From: JACKCP01 sp034007295
GTDB taxonomy: Bacteria > Desulfobacterota > Desulfobacteria > Desulfobacterales > JACKCP01
Direction of reading: 5' to 3'
NCBI GenBank assembly: GCA_034007295.1
Contig: JAVERC010000060.1
Coordinates: 1 to 15,249 of the forward strand
Length of the DNA: 15,249 nt
Part shown: in pieces, positions 7,697 to 15,130 of the stretch
How positions within the stretch are numbered: position 1 is the first letter of the stretch
How the letters are laid out: each line of letters starts with the position of its first letter
The notes under the pieces: model-generated
The model's input: only the letters and a program-made list of their open reading frames with translations
Databases searched by the model: none
What the model was told of the DNA's origin: nothing
Position numbers and translations under genes: made by a program

Positions 7697-8974
7697 ATGA
7701 TTAAATTAAATAAAATCCTGGCTGTCCTGCTATTTATATTTGTATTGCCTTTTCAAGCTTATTCAGGAGAGGTTACAATACTTGATATGTACAAGGCAGC
7801 TATTGAAAACAGAGAAGTTTTAAAATCTTACAGGCTTGCAATTGAGCAGGCAGACCTTGAGCAGAAAATTCAAAAAGGAGATTATCTCCCTTCCCTAGAT
7901 GCCAGCTACAAGGCAAACAAACTTGATGAATCATCTTTGCTTGAAAATGAAGAAAACAGTGAATTTGCAGTTTCGGTGAGCCAGAATCTTTTTAGCGGTT
8001 TTAAGGATAAGCTTGAGCTAGATATTGCCGGACTTGATCTGAAAACATCTGATTATGAGCTTTCAAACATGAAGCATGATATAGGTCTTGATGTCGCTTT
8101 AAATGTTCTTGCAGTTTATCAGGCTGAAGCAAGAAGGCTTGTTGCAATGGACGCTTTTAAAGCATATTCTGAGAGATATGAAAACATTCAGCTTAAATAC
8201 AAAGTCGGAGTTGCAAAAAAAAGGGATGTTCTAACTGTAAAAGTTGAAAAAGACGATGCTGAACAAAATCTTATAAAATCTGAAAATGAAGTTGAAAAGG
8301 CAATGAACAGCTTGAACAGGGTGACAGGGCTTTCACTTAAATTCAATGATATAGATTTTTCTTCTTTTGAATCTCTTCCTGTTTTTTTACCTTTTGAACA
8401 ATATAAAAATACAATGCTTTCAAACAGGACTGATTTTAAAATTTTAAAAACAGGACTTGAAAAGGCAGAAAAATCAAAAAAACTTGCTAAGGCCTCATTT
8501 TATCCTAAAATTGACCTTGTTTTGATGCAGAGATATTATTCAGATGAATATTATGCATTTGATTCTGATACAAAAGAAGCTGAAACAAGACTTCAGCTCA
8601 ACCTTGGAATAAATCTGTTTGATGGAATGAAGAAGTACAGGAATATTGAAAAAGCTGGCATTGAAACTGAAAAAATAAAATATTCCCTTGTTGAGCTTGA
8701 AGATGAACTTACAAATGAATTGAGCAATTTTCTTCTTGATGCAAAAACTGCTGAAAAAAATCTTTTTGTTGCTCGTGAAGGAATAAAGGAAGCAGAAGAA
8801 AATTTGAGAATAACAGAACTTTCCTTTGAAAAAGGAGTTGCAACTGCAACAGATGTTTTGGATTCAATTTATTATCTTTCGAGAGCAAGAAACAATGAAA
8901 TAACTGCAAAAGCAAGTATTTTCATGACTCTGTTTTACATAAAAAGACTTGTTGTTGATTATCCTCAGATATAA
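7697..8974 (+). CDS. TolC-like outer-membrane efflux protein
   Basis: Outer-membrane factors form trimeric channels that complete RND, ABC or MFS tripartite pumps or type I secretion. The 425-residue product starts with a signal peptide (hydrophobic core about residues 8-18, likely cleavage after AYSG). It then has two related halves, each a long helical hairpin plus short strands: first about 25-220, second about 235-420. The turn motif NLFSGFKDKLELDIA in the first half is echoed by NLFDGMKKYRNIEKA in the second, as expected for the internal duplication. GGAGG (7683-7687) supports the start. It follows marR closely, but no adaptor or pump gene follows: repeat copy B begins 11 bases after the stop. 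Its partner pump must be elsewhere, or has been lost. Confidence 0.93.
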   Translation: MIKLNKILAVLLFIFVLPFQAYSGEVTILDMYKAAIENREVLKSYRLAIEQADLEQKIQKGDYLPSLDASYKANKLDESSLLENEENSEFAVSVSQNLFSGFKDKLELDIAGLDLKTSDYELSNMKHDIGLDVALNVLAVYQAEARRLVAMDAFKAYSERYENIQLKYKVGVAKKRDVLTVKVEKDDAEQNLIKSENEVEKAMNSLNRVTGLSLKFNDIDFSSFESLPVFLPFEQYKNTMLSNRTDFKILKTGLEKAEKSKKLAKASFYPKIDLVLMQRYYSDEYYAFDSDTKEAETRLQLNLGINLFDGMKKYRNIEKAGIETEKIKYSLVELEDELTNELSNFLLDAKTAEKNLFVAREGIKEAEENLRITELSFEKGVATATDVLDSIYYLSRARNNEITAKASIFMTLFYIKRLVVDYPQI

Positions 8975-8984
8975 TTTCTATATT

Positions 8985-9127
8985 AGTTGCTGAACGAAAA
9001 CGGCTTTTTTTGTCCATTTCGGCGTCAGATTAAAAATTTAATCCTCAAAATACTCAATGTATCCTAAAGGTTAAATTTTTCATCTTCCTTGAACTGAACA
9101 AAAAATTCTCGTTTTCGGCCAATCACT
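8985..9127 (+). repeat. MITE-like palindromic repeat, copy B
   Basis: This 143-bp copy has the same orientation as copy A and differs at few positions. It begins 11 bases after the tolC-like stop codon. It is flanked by ATATT at 8980-8984 and 9128-9132, a 5-bp direct repeat unlike the 4-bp ATTT of other copies. As a large hairpin directly downstream of a stop codon it may affect transcript ends. Confidence 0.85.
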
Positions 9128-9141
9128 ATATTAAAAATATT

Positions 9142-9196
9142 GCCGGCTTCAGCTTTTTTGGAGCTGGCAAAAAGCAATAGAAATTAACAATTTCTA
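9142..9196. other. Hairpin and short palindrome downstream of repeat B
   Basis: GCCGGCTTC (9142-9150) pairs with GGAGCTGGC (9160-9168) using two G-U pairs. It may be the original end signal of the tolC-like transcript, now pushed away by copy B. A separate palindrome, TAGAAATT-AAC-AATTTCTA, lies at 9178-9196. No gene is visible in 9128-9444. Confidence 0.4.
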
Positions 9197-9223
9197 AAAC
9201 CTCATTTTCCCTGAAAAATATTT

Positions 9224-9320
9224 ACTGATAGGCTGAAAACTAGATTTTTATTTTATTTCAAGGATTAAATTTTGAATCTGACGCCGAAATGGTCAAAAAA
9301 ACAGTTTTCGTTCAGTGACT
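9224..9320 (-). repeat. MITE-like repeat, internally deleted copy C
   Basis: This 97-bp copy is in the opposite orientation to A and B. The end with CAGTTTTCGTTCAGTGACT and the block AATCTGACGCCGAAATGG match the family. About 45 bp of the middle is missing, with the join near TTTCAAGGATTAAA. Flanks are ATTT at 9220-9223 and 9321-9324. Confidence 0.75.
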
Positions 9321-9331
9321 ATTTATTTTCT

Positions 9332-9360
9332 TTGTTACCTTATTAGAATTATGGTTTAAT
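9332..9360 (+). promoter_or_regulatory. Candidate promoter of the hybrid histidine kinase
   Basis: TTGTTA (9332-9337), a 17-bp spacer and TTTAAT (9355-9360, 5 of 6) lie 85 bp before the kinase start. It sits immediately beside repeat copy C. The match is moderate in a very AT-rich stretch. Confidence 0.35.
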
Positions 9361-9444
9361 TTAATATTCAGTGGCTTAATCCAGGTTGAAGTTTTTTTCA
9401 ACCTTTGTTCAAATAATTTTTTTTTAAAATACAGGTTTAAATTA

Positions 9445-12171
9445 ATGGAAACAGCAAGTTTTGAAGAAAATTTTTTTGAAGAAATAGGTGATTTCAGGGC
9501 ACTTGTTTCAGCTGCAACAGAGGTTGCAATTATTGTTGCTGATAAAAAAGGAGTAATACGGCTTTTTAACAGCGGTGCTGTAAAAATGCTTGGGTACGAA
9601 CAAAATGAAGTTGTAGGCAAAAAAACAGCAGATTTTATTCACCTTAAGGAAGAAATAGCCTTAAGAGAAAAAGAATTTTTAAATGAGCTTGGGAAAAAAG
9701 TAAAAGGAATGGCTGTTTTTGCTGAAATACCCCTTTGTGCCGGTTATGAAAAAAGAGAATGGACATATGTAAAAAAAGATAATTCAAAAATTTTTGTTTC
9801 AGTATCAATTACACCAATTTACCTTCCCAATAAAAAATTAAAAGGTTTTCTTGCTATAGCATCTGATATTTCAAAAAGAAAAAAATTTGAATCGGCTGTT
9901 AAAAGAAGTGAAAAAACAATTAGAGATGTTGCAGAAAATATTCCAGGGGTGCTTTTCCAGTTTTATTACAGAAATAGAAATGACATGGGATTTTATTATT
10001 TAAGCCAGAGAACAAAGGAAGTTTTCGGACTTGAAGCTGACAAAAATAAGTTTCTTAATGAATTTATTGACAATATAGCTCCTGAACATTCAGAAATTTT
10101 TTTTGAATCAATAGTAGAAGCCTTGAAACAAAGGAAAAGATGGTTTTTTGAAGGTAAATTCTTAAAAGATAAAACTGAAGAAAGATGGTTTCAGGGAAGA
10201 GCTCTTCCAACTCAGTATACAAACGAATATATTTATAATGGGGTTCTTCTTGATATTACCCAGTCGAAAAAAGCTGAAGAAAAATTAAGAGAGAGTGAAG
10301 AAAGATTTAGTCTTCTTTTAAGGGCTTCTTTTGGTGGAATTGGAATTCATGATCAAGGTATAATATTAGATTGCAATATGGGGCTTTCAAACATTACTGG
10401 TTATTCTATGGACGAACTTATTGGAATGAACGGCTTAAAACTTATTGCTGAGGAATTCAGGCATATTGTAAAAATAAATATGCAATCAGGATTTTCTTCT
10501 ACATATGATGTGTCAGGGCTTAGAAAAGACGGCACAAAATATCCTTTGGAAATAAGAGGCAAAAATATACCTTATCATGGCAAAACAGTAAGAGTGACTG
10601 AGTTCAGGGATATTTCCGAACGAAAAAAAAATGAGCAGACAATTAAAGAGTCTGAAGAAAATTTAAAGGCAACCCTAAATTCAATTGATGAAGCAGTTAT
10701 TGCAGCCGATAAAAAAGGATTTATAACAAGAATGAATCCTAAGGCTGAAAAAATAACTGGTTTTTTGTTTGAAGAAGCTAAAGGGAAAAATATTTGCGAT
10801 GTTGTGAAAGCTATTGATGAAAAGGGAGAAATTATAAAAAAAGATACTGCTGACCTAATAATGTCTGCTGGCGAGAGTTTGATAATGTCTCAATGCAGAG
10901 GAATTGCAGCAAAGGACGGCACAATAATTCAAGCATCTTGCTCAGGTTCTCCAATTAGAGATATTGAACAAAATATTACAGGCATTGTAGTTGTAATAAG
11001 AGATATTTCTGAGGAATCTAAACTTTACAAACAGCTTCAGCAAAGCAGAAAGCTTGAGGCAATTGGCCAGCTTGCTGGAGGAATAGCTCATGATTTCAAT
11101 AATATGCTCAGCGGAATTATGGGCTCAGCAGAATTGATAGCAAATTTTTACCCTGACGATCCCAAAATTTCAAAATATTCAAAAATAATAACAGATGCAG
11201 CATCAAGGGCAGGTTCTCTTACCTCAAAATTGCTTGCTTTTGCACGAAAGAGCAGCATTGTGTCTTCAAAGGTAGATTTGCATATTCTTGTAAAAGACGC
11301 AATTTCACTTTTAAAGAGAAGCGTAGATAAAAAAATTATTATAAAAACGGAGCTGAATGCTCCAAATTCAATTGTTAAGGGAGATTCTTCCCAGCTTGAA
11401 AATATTTTTTTAAATCTTGGTATAAATTCTTCCCATGCAATGTTAGACGGAGGAGAACTTATTTTTTCCAGCAGAATAGTTGAATTTGATGAAAAGTATT
11501 GTCTTTTAAGTACTTTTGATCTTAATCCAGGAAAATATATTGAAATTGAAGTAAGAGATACTGGCACAGGAATAGATCCTGAAAATATGGAAAAAATTTT
11601 TGATCCTTATTTTACAACTAAGGAAAACGGAAGGGGCACAGGTCTTGGGCTAGCAGCGGTCTATGGAATTGTTCAGCAGCATAAAGGTTCTGTTTCTGTA
11701 TACAGTGAAAAAGGTGTTGGAACGGTTTTTCATATAAATCTGCCTTTGTCCCAAGGCAGTTCTTCAATTGATCAGAACCATAAAACCCAGTATTTTTTTG
11801 GGCATGGTAAAATTCTTGTTATTGATGATGAAGACATAATAAGAAATGTTGCCAAAAGCCTTTTGGAAAGTCTTGGCTATGAAGTTATTACAGCCGAAAA
11901 CGGAAAAAAAGGGCTTGAAGTTTTTAAACAGGAAAAGGAAAATATAGACCTTGTAATTTTAGATATGATAATGCCTGAAATGAATGGAAGAGAGTGTTTT
12001 GAAGAAATAAAAAAAATATCTTCTGATGTTAAAATTGTTTTATCATCCGGGTTTTCAAGGGATGAAGATGTAAATGAACTAAAAAAACATGGGCTTTCAG
12101 GTTTTATAAGAAAACCTTTTCATTCTGCTGAGCTGAGCAGGCTTGTAAAAGATATTTTGAAAACTAATTAG
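9445..12171 (+). CDS. Cytoplasmic multi-PAS hybrid sensor histidine kinase with C-terminal receiver
   Basis: This 908-residue phosphorelay sensor has no signal peptide or membrane helix. Four PAS or PAS-like domains lie at about 12-150, 155-280, 284-400 and 403-530. Three of the boundaries carry the typical ending D-I-(S/T)-x-x-K/R-K. The HisKA region has the phospho-acceptor His at 549 in GIAHDFNNMLSGI. The ATPase domain has an N box around LENIFLNLGINSSHAM (651-666), G1 DTGTGID (705-711), F box FDPYFTTK and G2 GRGTGLGL. The receiver (about 788-905) has acidic residues VIDDED (792-797), phospho-acceptor Asp 840 in ILDMIMPEM, Ser 868 and Lys 890. The input is probably intracellular (redox, gas or ligand), but no heme or flavin motif can be assigned. 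The Shine-Dalgarno site is weak. No partner phosphotransfer or DNA-binding regulator is adjacent. Confidence 0.94.
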   Translation: METASFEENFFEEIGDFRALVSAATEVAIIVADKKGVIRLFNSGAVKMLGYEQNEVVGKKTADFIHLKEEIALREKEFLNELGKKVKGMAVFAEIPLCAGYEKREWTYVKKDNSKIFVSVSITPIYLPNKKLKGFLAIASDISKRKKFESAVKRSEKTIRDVAENIPGVLFQFYYRNRNDMGFYYLSQRTKEVFGLEADKNKFLNEFIDNIAPEHSEIFFESIVEALKQRKRWFFEGKFLKDKTEERWFQGRALPTQYTNEYIYNGVLLDITQSKKAEEKLRESEERFSLLLRASFGGIGIHDQGIILDCNMGLSNITGYSMDELIGMNGLKLIAEEFRHIVKINMQSGFSSTYDVSGLRKDGTKYPLEIRGKNIPYHGKTVRVTEFRDISERKKNEQTIKESEENLKATLNSIDEAVIAADKKGFITRMNPKAEKITGFLFEEAKGKNICDVVKAIDEKGEIIKKDTADLIMSAGESLIMSQCRGIAAKDGTIIQASCSGSPIRDIEQNITGIVVVIRDISEESKLYKQLQQSRKLEAIGQLAGGIAHDFNNMLSGIMGSAELIANFYPDDPKISKYSKIITDAASRAGSLTSKLLAFARKSSIVSSKVDLHILVKDAISLLKRSVDKKIIIKTELNAPNSIVKGDSSQLENIFLNLGINSSHAMLDGGELIFSSRIVEFDEKYCLLSTFDLNPGKYIEIEVRDTGTGIDPENMEKIFDPYFTTKENGRGTGLGLAAVYGIVQQHKGSVSVYSEKGVGTVFHINLPLSQGSSSIDQNHKTQYFFGHGKILVIDDEDIIRNVAKSLLESLGYEVITAENGKKGLEVFKQEKENIDLVILDMIMPEMNGRECFEEIKKISSDVKIVLSSGFSRDEDVNELKKHGLSGFIRKPFHSAELSRLVKDILKTN

Positions 12172-12209
12172 TGATTGCTTCAACCTTGAATTTAGTTTTC
12201 CTTAAAAGA

Positions 12210-12236
12210 AAAGGACGGCTCTTTTGGCCGTCCTTT
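12210..12236. terminator. Terminator hairpin between convergent kinase and Spy-like genes
   Basis: A perfect 10-bp stem pairs AAAGGACGGC (12210-12219) with GCCGTCCTTT (12227-12236) across a 7-nt loop. On the minus strand it is followed by a T-rich tract (TTTTCTTTT), making it a good terminator for the minus-strand Spy-like gene. On the plus strand only three T residues end the stem, so termination of the kinase transcript is less certain. A smaller hairpin, AAAACC/GGTTTT, lies at 12248-12265. Confidence 0.8.
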
Positions 12237-12301
12237 GGGAGAGGAGAAAAACCGGGCTTGGTTTTACTTAGGGGTAATTATTATCTAACCTGTTATATTT
12301 T

Positions 12302-12310
12302 AAGGAGGAG
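12302..12310 (+). other. Orphan Shine-Dalgarno-like sequence
   Basis: AAGGAGGAG sits on the plus strand just before the 3' end of the minus-strand Spy-like gene. No plus-strand reading frame of useful length follows: candidate starts run into stops within a few codons. It may be a relic of a displaced gene or chance. Confidence 0.3.
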
Positions 12311-12317
12311 CAAGCAT

Positions 12318-12782
12318 TTATTGATTATATGACACTCCCATAAATTCTCTGCATCCGCCATTGCCTCTGAATTTATGGTGTCTGTGCCCATCGAGCATTC
12401 TGCAGTCATTAAAACCCGGGATTATTTCATTAATCCTTTCTAGATGTGCTATTCTTTTCTCTGACAGCTCATTTCCAAGGGTAAAAATTTCACTTCTTAA
12501 ATTTTTAACTTTTTGACTGTCTATGTTTTCATTCATAAATTCCTGCTCAAGATCCATTTTTTTGTTGAAAATTTGAGTTCTTAAAGTTTTTGTTTCCTTA
12601 AAAAATTTTATTTTTTCAGCTTTTAGTGCGGTTTGCTCTTCAGCTGTAAGGTTGTTAAAACAGTCGTATGATTTTTTTCCCATATAGCCTTGCCCACCTC
12701 CATGTCGCATTGCAAATGAAGAAGAAGTTATAATAGCAGTCATAAGGCCGGTAATAGTCATTATTATTAGTGTTTTTTTCAT
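12318..12782 (-). CDS. Small His-rich Spy/CpxP/ZraP-like periplasmic protein
   Basis: The 154-residue product has a signal peptide (MKKT, hydrophobic core to about residue 22, likely cleavage after SSFA at 24). The mature part begins with a His/Gly-rich stretch (MRHGGGQGYMG). It continues as an almost entirely helical segment, LTAEEQTALKAEKIKFF onward to about residue 122, and ends with GHRHHKF and three Cys overall (41, 127, 144). This plan (LTxEQ start, long amphipathic helices, His-rich tails) resembles Spy/CpxP chaperones and the zinc-binding ZraP group. A role in metal or envelope stress is therefore plausible, but assignment rests on pattern only. GGAGG precedes the ATG at normal spacing. 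It is convergent with the kinase gene, with a terminator hairpin between them. Confidence 0.75.
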   Translation of the reverse strand: MKKTLIIMTITGLMTAIITSSSFAMRHGGGQGYMGKKSYDCFNNLTAEEQTALKAEKIKFFKETKTLRTQIFNKKMDLEQEFMNENIDSQKVKNLRSEIFTLGNELSEKRIAHLERINEIIPGFNDCRMLDGHRHHKFRGNGGCREFMGVSYNQ

Positions 12783-13084
12783 TTATTTACCTCCGTAATT
12801 AATTTTATTGATGTATATTCAATATGTGTGCCAATTTTTTAAAAAAGATAAAAATTAATTTTCATGGCTGTAAGTTGTTAAATTTATGGAACTTTTTGGA
12901 AGAAGCAAAAAAATATGGTTTTAATTTTAGTATATACAATATTTATTTTAGATTTATTTTTTTAAAAAGGTAATTTTGTTACATGTAAACTGTATAAAAA
13001 ATATACAATAGTGTAAAAAATACCCTTTTTCCCCAGATACAAGTCCAAATTTGTCTTTTTTGTATTTTTAAGACTTATAAATTT
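12783..13084. other. AT-rich intergenic stretch without a recognisable gene
   Basis: This region is upstream of the Spy-like gene and presumably holds its promoter. It contains long A and T runs and no open frame with coding character. I could not place a promoter with confidence. Its right part leads into a decayed repeat. Confidence 0.5.
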
Positions 13085-13206
13085 CTTGTAAACTAGATTT
13101 AAATCTGTTTTTAAGGATAAAGATTTGAATCTGATACAATTTGGCCTTATATGAAGCAAATTTTAAAAATCAATCAATCTAGGTGACAGTTTTCGTTTCA
13201 ACTACT
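13085..13206 (-). repeat. Decayed relative of the MITE-like repeat (copy G)
   Basis: AAACTAGATTT, AAGGATAAA, TTTGAATCTGA and CAGTTTTCGTTTCAACT occur in the same order as in deleted copy C. About 30 unrelated bases are inserted before the last block, and the left end is eroded. ATTT precedes it at 13081-13084, but no matching direct repeat follows. It runs up to the YkgJ-like gene, overlapping an upstream in-frame GTG. Confidence 0.45.
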
Positions 13207-13227
13207 AATAAAACTAAAGGCTTGAAC

Positions 13228-13860
13228 ATGACTAAATCAAAAGGTCTTTCAAATAATTATTCTAAACCCCAAAGGCTTTCATTTCCAAAAGATGAAAAGG
13301 AAACAAATTGGCTTCAAGATCTCATTGATTCCTATTATATAGCTGATAAAGGAATATATGATCTAATATTAAAAGAAGAAAAAAAAGGCAGGAAGCTTGC
13401 CTGTGCAAAGGGCTGTTCAACCTGTTGCCTGACTCACGTTACAATTCCTTTATATCCAATGGAACTTCTTGGTATTTATTGGTTTGTTCTGCTGAAGCTT
13501 GAAAAGGGTAAACAGCAGATTTTAAAAAAAAGGCTGCTTGAATTAAAAAATGACGGATGTCCTTTTTTAATTGAGGGTGTTTGCTTTATTCATCCTATGC
13601 GTCCTCTTGCATGCAGGCATTTTAATGTATTTGATACCCCATGTGCTCATGGTGAAGATCCTTATTATACGCGAAGACAAGATGTTCTAACTCCTGATGA
13701 GGCGATAAAAAATAAAGCTTTGGCCCGTCTTTTATCAATTCATGGTATTAATGACAGAAAAGAAAAAAAAGAGTTTGTAAAATCTGGAAAGATACATACT
13801 CTTGCAAAAAATCTTCAGGAAATTGAGTGGTATAAGCTTGGGCAGAGAATAGAGCCATGA
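13228..13860 (+). CDS. YkgJ-family cysteine-cluster protein (CxxCxxCC-type)
   Basis: The 210-residue cytoplasmic protein carries the cluster CAKGCSTCC (C59, C63, C66, C67). GCPFLIEGVCFIHPMRPLACR follows in two parts, with C111, C119 and C129, then C139. Eight Cys in this order are typical of the YkgJ/UPF0153 group, thought to bind zinc or an Fe-S cluster. The biochemical role of the family is not settled. I chose ATG 13228 because AAAGG lies seven bases upstream. An in-frame GTG at 13183 would add 15 residues encoded by repeat DNA and lacks a good ribosome site. No terminator is obvious; the next 350 bp holds repeat copy D. Confidence 0.85.
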   Translation: MTKSKGLSNNYSKPQRLSFPKDEKETNWLQDLIDSYYIADKGIYDLILKEEKKGRKLACAKGCSTCCLTHVTIPLYPMELLGIYWFVLLKLEKGKQQILKKRLLELKNDGCPFLIEGVCFIHPMRPLACRHFNVFDTPCAHGEDPYYTRRQDVLTPDEAIKNKALARLLSIHGINDRKEKKEFVKSGKIHTLAKNLQEIEWYKLGQRIEP

Positions 13861-13898
13861 TTTTATTCTTTTAAATTTTTTTAAAAAAATATATATTT

Positions 13899-14039
13899 AA
13901 TTATTATTCAAAAACAAGAATTTTTTGTTCAGTTACGTAAGATGAAAAATTTAACCTTCGGGATACATTTAGTATTTTGAAAATTAAATTTAAAATCAGA
14001 TTTTGGATGTACAAAAAAGGCAGTTTTAGGGTTTAAAGT
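13899..14039 (-). repeat. MITE-like palindromic repeat, decayed copy D
   Basis: This 141-bp copy keeps blocks such as AAGAATTTTTTGTTCAGTT, AAGATGAAAAATTTAACC and ACAAAAAAGGCAGTTTT. Its terminal 10-17 bases are much altered. It is still bounded by ATTT at 13895-13898 and 14040-14043, which supports the inferred ends and target duplication in an old insertion. The rest of 13861-14208 shows no gene or clear promoter. Confidence 0.7.
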
Positions 14040-14208
14040 ATTTAAACCTGAATTAAGCATTTCAATTTTTAAATTAATAAATTTTCCCAGAGTTTAACTA
14101 TTTGTTATTTTTTCAAATTTCATAAATTCAGTTCTCACTTTTTTTTAAATCTTACAGTATTTATTGATTTTTAGTTTACTTTTAATTTTTTAATAAGGGA
14201 GAAAAAAA

Positions 14209-14955
14209 ATGAAATTTAAATTTTTTATTTTTTTATCGTTTTTGTTGGCAATGGTTTTAAATGGCTATGCTAAAGATTTAGAAATAGCATGTGATATATG
14301 GCCTCCGTATCAGATAAAGACAAATAATAGTCTTACAGGTTACAGCGTTGAGCTTGTAAAAGCTGTTGCAGGAAAAATTGATGGTCAAAATGTTACAATT
14401 AAAGATTATCCCTGGAAAAGGGCTCTTCACATGGTAAGTTCAGGGGAAATCGATGCTCTTTTTTCAGCCAATTATACAAAAGAAAGAGAAGATTTTGCTT
14501 TTTATACAAAAGAACCTTTAATTGTTTCTCCCTGGGTTGTGTGGGTTAAAGAAGATTCAGGCATAGATTTTAAGACATTTGATGATCTTTCAGGTCTAAG
14601 CTGTGGAGTTGTTAGAGGATATTCATATACAAATGAATTCTGGGATTTTTTAAAAACAAAGGGCCGTTTTTCAGAAGTAGCTGATGATGAAACAAATTTT
14701 AAAAAATTAGATGCCGGCAGAATTAATTATACAGTCTCAGAACTTGGAAACGGTTACCAGATAATTAATAAGCTAGGGCTTAAAGGTATTATTCCGATTT
14801 TGCATACTCCTGTAAAAAAAGACGGCCTTTATATTATTTTTAACAAAAACAGGGTATCAAAAGACTTGGTTGACAAATTTTCTAAAACACTTGAAGAGTT
14901 TAAGAAAACAAGTGAATATGAGCTTCTTTATAATAATTATTTTGGCCAGCACTGA
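14209..14955 (+). CDS. Periplasmic family-3 solute-binding protein
   Basis: The 248-residue product has a signal peptide (MKFKFFIF, hydrophobic core, likely cleavage after GYA at 21). It then follows the SBP family-3 pattern seen in polar amino-acid binding proteins of ABC importers. Blocks are IACDIWPPYQ (26-35), LTGYSVELVKAV (42-53), the domain-1 segment IDALFSANYTKEREDFAFY (81-99), and the hinge and domain-2 region WVKEDSGIDFKTFDDLSGLS. The Arg of TKERE and an Asp near 168 are where ligand-binding residues usually sit. No permease or ATPase is beside it, so it could be an orphan binding protein or serve a sensor or a distant transporter. AAGGGAG precedes the start. Repeat copy E begins 29 bases after the stop. 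Confidence 0.88.
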   Translation: MKFKFFIFLSFLLAMVLNGYAKDLEIACDIWPPYQIKTNNSLTGYSVELVKAVAGKIDGQNVTIKDYPWKRALHMVSSGEIDALFSANYTKEREDFAFYTKEPLIVSPWVVWVKEDSGIDFKTFDDLSGLSCGVVRGYSYTNEFWDFLKTKGRFSEVADDETNFKKLDAGRINYTVSELGNGYQIINKLGLKGIIPILHTPVKKDGLYIIFNKNRVSKDLVDKFSKTLEEFKKTSEYELLYNNYFGQH

Positions 14956-14984
14956 TCATCATGTAAATGTTTTTTGCCTTAAAT

Positions 14985-15126
14985 AGTGATTGGCTGAAAA
15001 CGAGAATTTTGTTTCAGTTCAAGGAAGATGAGAAATTTAACCTTTAGAATACATTTAGTATTTTGAGTATTAAATTTTGATTCTGATTTAAGAATGGGCA
15101 AAAAAGGCCGTTTTGGTTCAGCAACT
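14985..15126 (-). repeat. MITE-like palindromic repeat, copy E
   Basis: This 142-bp copy begins AGTGATTGGCTGAAAACG and ends GGTTCAGCAACT. It is flanked by AAAT at 14981-14984 and 15127-15130. It lies just downstream of the solute-binding protein gene. Confidence 0.85.
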
Positions 15127-15130
15127 AAAT

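Noticed and set aside
9312..9620. Minus-strand open frame of 102 codons at the kinase start
   Set aside because: It is a shadow of the first PAS domain of the kinase and runs into repeat copy C.
12170..12177. AGTGATTG at the kinase stop codon, resembling the repeat end
   Set aside because: Only 8 bases match and the next bases (CTTCAACC) do not continue the inverted repeat; probably chance.
12962..13159. Minus-strand open frame of 65 codons
   Set aside because: It lies in AT-rich intergenic and repeat-derived sequence, with no ribosome site and no recognisable motif.
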